Source: an uncultured Bacteroidales bacterium
GTDB lineage: Bacteria; Bacteroidota; Bacteroidia; Bacteroidales; Bacteroidaceae
DNA length: 64,000 nucleotides
NCBI GenBank assembly: GCA_902768125.1
Contig: CACXKA010000013.1
Location: forward strand, 1 to 64,000
Direction: 5' to 3'
The number at the start of each line of letters is the position of its first letter. Positions within the stretch are counted from its first letter, which is position 1. The position numbers were made by a program, and so were the translations under genes. Of the stretch, positions 8,796 to 14,464 are shown in pieces. Under the pieces are notes generated by a model. The model ran no database searches, was not told where the DNA came from, and saw only the letters and a list, made by a program, of their open reading frames with translations.

Positions 8796-9578
8796 ATGAC
8801 AGAAATTGGAATCAGCGAATACGCGCGTCAGCAGATCAGAAAACTCTTCTCTCAGCGCAATTCAGTCAACACGCTCAAGCGTGACCCTGAACTCACTCAG
8901 ATTTTCGATAATTTTGCTTTTGATGAGGCACTCAAACTCACTGAGGAGCCTGTGCTTGAAAAGACTCGTTGCATGTGCATCCTTGCCAGCACCATTGGTT
9001 GCAACGCCATGCGCCAGTTCAAGGTGTATGTGGATGTGTGCCTCAATGTGGGCGTGAAGCCACGCGAAATCCGCGAGGTCATCTATCAGACTGTTCCTTA
9101 TGTGGGTTTCTCCAAGATGATTGACTTCCTGTTGGAGATGAATGAGGTGTTCGACGACAACGACATCAAGTTGCCTCTCTCCAATCAGGGAACCACCACG
9201 CCTGAGAATCGTCGTGGGAAAGGTCGTGAATACATCGACGGCATCTTTGGTGCTGGTGCAGCAGCTGAGATGGAAAAGAACTGCCCCAAGGGTCAGGAAC
9301 ACATCGTCGAGTTCCTTGAGAGCTACTGCTTTGGTGACTTTTACACGCGAAACGGCATCGATATGCAGCATCGCGAACTCGTCACCTTCTGCCTTCTGGC
9401 ATCAATGGGTGTGGCACAACCACAGCTCGAACAGCACGGATTTGGCTGCAAGAACATGAAGATTAGTAAGAAAGAAATGGTGGCTGTCTTGACGGGAATG
9501 CTCCCATACATTGGCTTCCCCAAGACGCTCAATGCCCTCACAGCCATCAATAAGGCTTATCCAGAAGACGAGGAATAA
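8796..9578 (+). CDS. Carboxymuconolactone decarboxylase (CMD/AhpD-like) family protein
   Basis: 260 residues with two CMD-type repeats. The first (~residues 55-115) contains LASTIGCNAMRQFK then REIREVIYQTVPYVGF; the second (~195-250) contains LVTFCLLASMG then KEMVAVLTGMLPYIGFPK. The redox CxxC of AhpD is absent: the first repeat has only one cysteine at the equivalent helix and the second has a differently placed one. Peroxidase or decarboxylase activity therefore cannot be assigned. It is monocistronic, with its own promoter, and its 3' end overlaps the convergent HAD gene by 32 bp. Confidence 0.8.
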   Translation: MTEIGISEYARQQIRKLFSQRNSVNTLKRDPELTQIFDNFAFDEALKLTEEPVLEKTRCMCILASTIGCNAMRQFKVYVDVCLNVGVKPREIREVIYQTVPYVGFSKMIDFLLEMNEVFDDNDIKLPLSNQGTTTPENRRGKGREYIDGIFGAGAAAEMEKNCPKGQEHIVEFLESYCFGDFYTRNGIDMQHRELVTFCLLASMGVAQPQLEQHGFGCKNMKISKKEMVAVLTGMLPYIGFPKTLNALTAINKAYPEDEE

Positions 9579-10380
9579 GTTTTTCCAACGCATACACAAT
9601 GCCGTCGTCGTTGTTGCTTCGAGTGACAAAGTCGGCGGCATTCTTTATTTCCTCTGCCCCGTTGCCCATTGCCACACTCGTGCCAGCAAACTCCATCATC
9701 GAGCGGTCGTTGTAGCCGTCGCCAAAGGCAATCACTTCTTCCCGCTTCACGCCCATCTTGTCCAACAGAATCTCCAATCCCTTTGCCTTGTCGATGCCCT
9801 CAGGCACAATCTCCAAGAAGAAGGGTTCGCTTCGGAAAGCACCCGCCTTGCCCTTCAAGGTGACTTGCAACTCTTTCTCCAAAGCAGGCAATAGGGTGGG
9901 GTCGCCCACGATGATGCACTTCACGACGCCAGCCCCCTGAGCCGTTGCCACGAAGTCATCCACCTGCCTGATGATCATTCGGTTGCGCATCTCAGAATAG
10001 CGGATATATTCATTGTCCTTCACCTCGCTCACCACCTCCTTGCCAATATACGTCATGATGGGCAACCCTTGCGCCTTCGCATACCTATATAAATAAGGAA
10101 TGACCTCCTTGTCCAACGTCTGTGCATGCAGCACCTCCTTCGTCTGCCAGTTGTAAATCTCACCTCCGTTGTAGCTCATCACGAAACCACCAAACCGCTC
10201 CAGCTGCAACGCATCCGCCACATGAGCCGTTCCATACGTCGGACGCCCAGATGCCACCACCACCTTCACACCCATCTCCTGCACCCTCACGAGCGCATCC
10301 ATCGTCCGTTGTGAGATGCTCTGGTCGCTCCTCACCAACGTCCCATCCAAATCGATAGCAATGAGTTTGTAGGTTTCCAT
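9547..10380 (-). CDS. Cof-type HAD-superfamily phosphatase
   Basis: 277 residues from the chosen start METYKLIAIDLDGTLVRSD, which carries the HAD motif I DxDGTL. Motif II is VVASGRPT, the Lys motif is in the region before GVKREEVIAFGDGYNDRSMMEFAGTSVAMGNG, which holds motif IV (GDGxND). The C2-type cap in the middle marks the Cof subfamily, which dephosphorylates sugar phosphates or cofactors; the substrate is unknown. In-frame sequence further upstream is rejected because it crosses a TACCTTTG promoter box only 6 bp before the ATG. Confidence 0.88.
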   Translation of the reverse strand: METYKLIAIDLDGTLVRSDQSISQRTMDALVRVQEMGVKVVVASGRPTYGTAHVADALQLERFGGFVMSYNGGEIYNWQTKEVLHAQTLDKEVIPYLYRYAKAQGLPIMTYIGKEVVSEVKDNEYIRYSEMRNRMIIRQVDDFVATAQGAGVVKCIIVGDPTLLPALEKELQVTLKGKAGAFRSEPFFLEIVPEGIDKAKGLEILLDKMGVKREEVIAFGDGYNDRSMMEFAGTSVAMGNGAEEIKNAADFVTRSNNDDGIVYALEKLIPRLLDKPY

Positions 10381-10385
10381 GAGGG

Positions 10386-10393
10386 CAAAGGTA
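10386..10393 (-). promoter_or_regulatory. -7 promoter element very close to the HAD start codon
   Basis: TACCTTTG on the minus strand ends 6 bp from the ATG, implying a leaderless or nearly leaderless transcript. Confidence 0.6.
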
Positions 10394-10456
10394 CGAAAAA
10401 AAGAGGAAATGAAAAATGTTTTCTTTTTCAATGTTGTCCGTATGCGGAAAATATCG

Positions 10457-10464
10457 TAATTTTG
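10457..10464 (+). promoter_or_regulatory. -7 promoter element for the B3/4-domain gene
   Basis: TAATTTTG, with a TTG ~20 bp upstream, 22 bp before the ATG at 10486. It excludes the in-frame TTG at 10462 as a start. Confidence 0.6.
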
Positions 10465-10485
10465 TACCCAAATAGCGCAAGAACA

Positions 10486-11151
10486 ATGAAAGTGATCGTA
10501 TCCAATGAGATAGAGCAAATCTGTCCTGAGTTTGTCGGAGCCTGCTTGGAGGCAGAAGTCGTCAACACCCCCTACAATGCCGACTTGTGGTCAGAAATCG
10601 AGGCACTCGGAGAGAAATATCGTGCCACCTTGACCACAGAGTCCTTGAAGGAACTCACTAGCATCTCCGCCACCCGACGGGTGTATCGAGCCTTTGGCAA
10701 AGACCCCTCCAGATACCGCCCCGCCTCAGAGGCGTTGATTCGTCGGGTGCTGCAAGGCAAGGAACTCTATCAACGTGACACGCTCGTTGATTTGGTCAAT
10801 CTGGCATCCATTGCCTTTGGTTACAGCATCGGCGGTTTTGATGCTGACAAGTTCGTGGGCGACACCCTCACCCTGGGCATCGGACGTGAAGGCGAACCCT
10901 ATGAAGGCATCGGTCGTGGTCCCATCAACATTCACGGCTTGCCCGTCTATCGCGATGCCATTGGTGGTGTGGGCACTCCCACCAGCGATAACGAGCGCAC
11001 CAAGATGTCCCTCGATACCCGCCACCTCCTCGTCCTCATCAACGGCTATGACGGCAACGAACAGCGTGTCTGCGCCAATGCCGAATACCTCCAAACCCTC
11101 CTCCAGAAATATGCCCAAAGCGATGGAGGCACATACTTTATATATAAGTAA
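10486..11151 (+). CDS. Stand-alone B3/4 domain protein (tRNA-editing-like)
   Basis: 221 residues from ATG 10486. The sequence matches the B3/B4 domain found in the phenylalanyl-tRNA synthetase beta subunit and in free-standing proteins: YRAFGKDPSRYRPASEAL (residues ~62-80), then LVDLVNLASIAFGYSIGGFD, GIGRGPINIHGLPVYRDAIGGVGTP and a C-terminal HLLVLINGYDG. In the synthetase this domain carries the editing site, so a trans-editing or amino-acid-binding role is possible but unproven. It is divergent from the HAD gene, with starts ~105 bp apart and separate promoters. A repeat element follows closely. Confidence 0.8.
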   Translation: MKVIVSNEIEQICPEFVGACLEAEVVNTPYNADLWSEIEALGEKYRATLTTESLKELTSISATRRVYRAFGKDPSRYRPASEALIRRVLQGKELYQRDTLVDLVNLASIAFGYSIGGFDADKFVGDTLTLGIGREGEPYEGIGRGPINIHGLPVYRDAIGGVGTPTSDNERTKMSLDTRHLLVLINGYDGNEQRVCANAEYLQTLLQKYAQSDGGTYFIYK

Positions 11152-11171
11152 GAAATTAAAGTCAACACATC

Positions 11172-11294
11172 TTTTTTTGTTTCCCCACGAGGGAAATTTT
11201 ACGCCCCAGTTAGGAAAATATTTTTCTCTAACTATGCCGCAAAAATTGCTTCCCCTTAAGGAAAAATTTTGCAGCCCTTAAGGGTAACAAAAAA
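11172..11294. repeat. Five-unit palindromic element, copy A
   Basis: 123 bp bounded by TTTTTTTGTT (11172-11181) and AACAAAAAA (11286-11294). Inside are five units of ~22-27 bp, each a short palindrome (for example CCCTTAAGGG, CCCTCGTGGG) followed on the minus strand by GCAA and a T tract. Copy B (21022-21142) aligns with the reverse complement, most clearly in the first two units. Confidence 0.7.
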
Positions 11295-11309
11295 TACCCT
11301 ATAAAAAGA

Positions 11310-11340
11310 GCCGTCGGCAATCCTACCTTTTGCCGACGGC
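11310..11340. repeat. GC-rich hairpin in the 11.2-11.7 kb gap
   Basis: GCCGTCGGCA (11310-11319) and TGCCGACGGC (11331-11340) form a perfect 10-bp stem with an 11-base loop. GCCGTCGG recurs at ~11376 before a T tract, so part of this may act as a terminator. Confidence 0.6.
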
Positions 11341-11401
11341 AAAACGATGCTTTGCCGCCGCCTCTTTCAATCAACGCCGTCGGGGGCTTTTTTCTCCAAA
11401 A

Positions 11402-11602
11402 CGATGACACCGATGACGATGACAGCGATGACACTGAGGGCATTTATTTTTTTGTGGGGCGGTGTATAGGGTATTATTTATTATATTTAAATTATTAGAT
11501 ATATAATATACATATAATAAAAACTATAATAATAATTTTCTTTCCGAAACGATGACAAAAAATAGGTCGGTGTCATCGGTGTCATCGGTGTCATCGTCAT
11601 CG
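11402..11602. repeat. Inverted arrays of CGATGACAC units flanking an AT-rich core
   Basis: The left arm (11402-11436) and right arm (11568-11602, opposite strand) are each 35 bp built of CGATGACAC and CGATGA units. They enclose ~130 bp that includes a very AT-rich tract (about 11465-11540). A single ACGATGACA also lies at ~11550. Confidence 0.65.
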
Positions 11603-11613
11603 ATAAGGCTGCC

Positions 11614-11648
11614 TTATTCTCCAATAACCGTCCCTTATTTCTCAATAA
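11614..11648. repeat. 21-bp-period palindromic repeat, two units
   Basis: TTATTCTCCAATAA (11614) and TTATTTCTCAATAA (11635) are exactly 21 bp apart. The 16-mer TTATTTCTCAATAAGG recurs at 47203 in a longer array. Confidence 0.65.
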
Positions 11649-11676
11649 GGTGCCTCTGCTGTTCAGTACACGTCAG

Positions 11677-12852
11677 TTAATATCCTTTTTCGTGCCCAGG
11701 CAACCATTCGATTCTGTCGTCGTGGATTTCCCTGACAATCATCCAATTCATTGGGATGAAGAAATGTTCTTTGCGGACATCAATCAGGAGGATTTTGAGA
11801 CCTTCGTCCTTTGTATAGTTGCCCACCTGAACATGGAAGATGCCTTGCAATCGGTCATAAGGCTTGGCATCGTTGACGCTTAGCTGCATCAACTGAGCGG
11901 CATATCTGTCACATTCCGTCAGGTCGAACTTGTATTCAGGATAGCGACCTTCGAGCCACGCTGCATAGTGAGTGTTCATGAATTCTATGATCATGGAACG
12001 CAGTTCCTCCACAGCCTTGATTTTCTCTTTTCCTTTGACAGGAAGTTCATACAGCGTTCCTTCGATGAGGGAGGTCTTGTCATCACCATGTCGCCAGTTA
12101 AAAGAAACGTACCCACCTTCGAATTCCTTGCTGTTGTCCAGCAGATGATACTTCACAGGATATTTCTTGGTGCTTTTGTATTGGGAGATGAATTTCAGGA
12201 ACAGGGCTCGAGCGTCTTCTGGATGGGCAAGTGTCTTGCTGGCATTCTTTTCCTCCTTGTGATAACAAATGCGTGTATAGTTCTGCGCCTTGTCGCCATT
12301 ATTATAATAGTGGAACCACTCTGGGTAATAGGCGTAGGTTTCCACGAAATTGTTCTTGTTGCAATCTTCGGGCAACGAGTCTGTTAATTCTTGGGGAGCA
12401 AGCACAAACTCGACGGAATCCTTTCCGTTCCGATGGCTCTCAAACCTGTAATACTTGGCTGCCTGTGGACGGAATATGTCTAGCAAATGCTTGACCCCCT
12501 TTTCGGCATACTTGCGAAGCATCTGCTTGGTTTGTGCCACACTGTCCTCGATGGCTTTCTGCTTAGCCACCCAATCGTCGGGCATGCTTTCGTCAGTCAG
12601 GGTCGTGTCCATTTCAATAGCGGGAACACCCTTGTCTTCATAATATTGAGACCATTCATAATAATAATCGGTGGTGACGGAGTCAACGGAAGAAATGGTC
12701 ACATGAACATCTCCTTTCATCGAGGCGATTCCCTCAAAGAGTTCTGCAAAGGTGGATGGCATAAGCAGTTCGTCATCCATGAGGTTGTTTTGGCAGGCAC
12801 ACACACTCACGAGCAGTGTTGCCCATATCATGATTTTTTTCATTGTTTTCAT
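11677..12852 (-). CDS. Putative lipoprotein in an ECF sigma factor operon
   Basis: 391 residues. The N-terminus MKTMKKIMIWATLLVSVCAC has a lipobox-like VCAC, predicting lipidation at the cysteine; MKKIMIW three codons later (12843) is an equally good start. The remainder (residues ~35-385) is rich in charged residues, Tyr and Trp and has no motif I recognise. It follows the 140-residue membrane protein by 2 bp and the sigma factor upstream of that, so it is probably regulated by, or a sensor for, that sigma factor. Its C-terminus runs up to a repeat-rich gap. Confidence 0.75.
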   Translation of the reverse strand: MKTMKKIMIWATLLVSVCACQNNLMDDELLMPSTFAELFEGIASMKGDVHVTISSVDSVTTDYYYEWSQYYEDKGVPAIEMDTTLTDESMPDDWVAKQKAIEDSVAQTKQMLRKYAEKGVKHLLDIFRPQAAKYYRFESHRNGKDSVEFVLAPQELTDSLPEDCNKNNFVETYAYYPEWFHYYNNGDKAQNYTRICYHKEEKNASKTLAHPEDARALFLKFISQYKSTKKYPVKYHLLDNSKEFEGGYVSFNWRHGDDKTSLIEGTLYELPVKGKEKIKAVEELRSMIIEFMNTHYAAWLEGRYPEYKFDLTECDRYAAQLMQLSVNDAKPYDRLQGIFHVQVGNYTKDEGLKILLIDVRKEHFFIPMNWMIVREIHDDRIEWLPGHEKGY

Positions 12853-12854
12853 TT

Positions 12855-13277
12855 TTAATTATAAGATGTAATGGGTTGGTTGTTTGCTATCAGAGCCTCT
12901 CCTTTGCTTCTCATTCTCCGCTCGATGTCCTCAAAGGATTCGTAGGTGTTCATCCTGTCGGAAGAACTGACACAAGCGCTCTTTGCATGCTCCATGTCGT
13001 AGGCTCTGACCAGATGGGCATGGAGGGCAGCGTCCGCCTTCTTCTCCTCAGGTGGCGTGAACCACAGCAAGGCAAATCCAACCACACAGGCAGCTGCCAC
13101 CCAAGGCCATCCATTGACCTTGCGTCGAGGCTTCATTTCCTCCCTTGCCTGAGCCAACACCTCTTCCTTCAAGGTGTCTGATGCCTTGAACTCGCATTGA
13201 GGCCTGAGCAATTGCTCGATGTCCTCCAACCCTTCGTGGAAGTCCTCCTCTGGGATGTTGATGTTATCTGTATTCAT
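12855..13277 (-). CDS. Single-pass membrane protein, probable anti-sigma factor
   Basis: 140 residues. An N-terminal acidic cytoplasmic part (residues ~1-52) is followed by one membrane segment (~57-73, GWPWVAAACVVGFALLWF) and a short periplasmic tail. Position directly after an ECF sigma gene (3-bp gap) together with the single-TM topology suggests it restrains the sigma factor, although no ZAS or FecR motif is visible. The anti-sigma assignment is inference from context. Confidence 0.7.
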   Translation of the reverse strand: MNTDNINIPEEDFHEGLEDIEQLLRPQCEFKASDTLKEEVLAQAREEMKPRRKVNGWPWVAAACVVGFALLWFTPPEEKKADAALHAHLVRAYDMEHAKSACVSSSDRMNTYESFEDIERRMRSKGEALIANNQPITSYN

Positions 13278-13280
13278 ATC

Positions 13281-13787
13281 TTATTCTCCTTTCTTCTTGA
13301 GCATTTGTTGGATATGCATGATGGCATATCGGTATCGTGATTTTGCCGTTGCCTCTGGAATGTCTTGGAGTTCGGCAATCTGTTTGAAGGTCAAGTCGTC
13401 GTAGCACTTTAGCCGCACGATTTCCGATTGTTCCTGGGGCAAGGCATCCAGCAATTTGTTGACTCTCACAAACTCCTCGTGTATCTGTCTGTCGCCCTCA
13501 TGAACGGGAACTTCCTCTGCTTTGTCGAGTGGAACCATCCGAAGCGGTTTCCGTCGGAAGTAGTCATTGCAGGCATTGCTGATGGAACGGATGACATATT
13601 GCTCCACGCTCTCCACATGCATCTTTTCCTGCATTCGTCGGAACACGTTCAGCAGCACCTCTTGCACCACATCCTCAGCGTCCTCCCTGATGCCGATTCG
13701 CATATAGGCAAAACGAAACAGCCAGTCTTGTCGCTCCACGACAATCCGCTCTAATTCTGCCAATAACTGTTCCGTTTCCTCGTTCAT
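13281..13787 (-). CDS. ECF-type RNA polymerase sigma factor
   Basis: 168 residues from MNEETEQLL. Region 2 (~residues 15-85) contains LFRFAYMRIGIREDAEDVVQEVLLNVF; region 4 (~110-165) contains LPQEQSEIVRLKCYDDLTFKQIAELQDIPEATAKSRYRYA, the helix-turn-helix that reads -35 DNA. An upstream in-frame extension is rejected because it crosses a -7-like box (CATCTTTG, 13851-13858). It is the first gene of a three-gene operon with the membrane protein and lipoprotein. The signal sensed is unknown. Confidence 0.88.
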   Translation of the reverse strand: MNEETEQLLAELERIVVERQDWLFRFAYMRIGIREDAEDVVQEVLLNVFRRMQEKMHVESVEQYVIRSISNACNDYFRRKPLRMVPLDKAEEVPVHEGDRQIHEEFVRVNKLLDALPQEQSEIVRLKCYDDLTFKQIAELQDIPEATAKSRYRYAIMHIQQMLKKKGE

Positions 13788-13850
13788 TTTTTTGAGTTGA
13801 TAATCTATGTGATGGGTGCCTTTTTTCGAGACATCTCTACTAACAAGACG

Positions 13851-13858
13851 CAAAGATG
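13851..13858 (-). promoter_or_regulatory. -7-like element for the ECF sigma operon
   Basis: CATCTTTG on the minus strand, one mismatch from TAnnTTTG, 64 bp upstream of the start. Confidence 0.45.
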
Positions 13859-13915
13859 ACAAAAAAGATTTAATTGACACGAATTTTTTTCAAGAAAAAT
13901 GTCGAAGGGTGTAAA

Positions 13916-13944
13916 GGTTAAAGGTTATAGGTTATGGGTTAAAG
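13916..13944. repeat. Heptamer-period repeat (GGTTAAA-like units)
   Basis: Four consecutive 7-nt units, GGTTAAA, GGTTATA, GGTTATG, GGTTAAA. The same 7-nt period occurs at 14436-14466, 24412-24453, 43084-43124, 43707-43746 and 47619-47651. Confidence 0.7.
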
Positions 13945-13971
13945 AGGAGGGTGAGATTTTTTTGTGATTTA

Positions 13972-14003
13972 TTTGGTAGTGTCCTCAATTAGTCATACCT
14001 TTG
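13972..14003 (+). promoter_or_regulatory. Promoter of the small secreted protein gene
   Basis: TTTG (13972-13975) and TACCTTTG (13996-14003) separated by 20 bp, a full -33/-7 pair, 24 bp before the ATG. Confidence 0.75.
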
Positions 14004-14027
14004 TCCCACAAATAATATAACAGGCTT

Positions 14028-14435
14028 ATGAAGAAAGTGTTATTGACAGGAATGCTGGCGCTGGCAGCTTTGAGCGGCTGGGCACAGGAGGCGTTTCAGG
14101 GCATGTATCAATGTGAGGCTCTGCAGGCTACGATGGTCATCAATCTGGCGGAGAAGAAGATTCCGCTGAAGGACTTTGAAGGGGAGGATACGTATGGATA
14201 TGTGAAGGGTGAACTGAACGGAACGTGGGTGATTCTGAAGGTGAAGGAGGTGAAAGACAATAAGGCGGTGGTGAGGATGGTGAGCGACATCGGCTATGAC
14301 GCGCAGGATGTGGAACTGAAGTTGACAGAGGAGGGGAACATCGAACTGCGACTGGTGGGCGACCAGGTGATGAAGACGACGGAGAAGGGAAAGTATGTGA
14401 AGATGCCGAAGGTGTCGCTGTTTAAGAAGAATTGA
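14028..14435 (+). CDS. Small secreted protein of unknown function
   Basis: 135 residues. A signal peptide (MKKVLLTGMLALAALSGWAQ, cut after GWA) is followed by a predicted beta-rich domain with alternating hydrophobic and charged strands and a highly basic C-terminus (MPKVSLFKKN). Only one cysteine is visible (~residue 29). No family recognised. It has its own full promoter and stops 29 bp before the helicase start, so read-through cotranscription is likely. Confidence 0.75.
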   Translation: MKKVLLTGMLALAALSGWAQEAFQGMYQCEALQATMVINLAEKKIPLKDFEGEDTYGYVKGELNGTWVILKVKEVKDNKAVVRMVSDIGYDAQDVELKLTEEGNIELRLVGDQVMKTTEKGKYVKMPKVSLFKKN

Positions 14436-14464
14436 AAAGTTGAAGAATTGAAGTTCTTGAAGAA

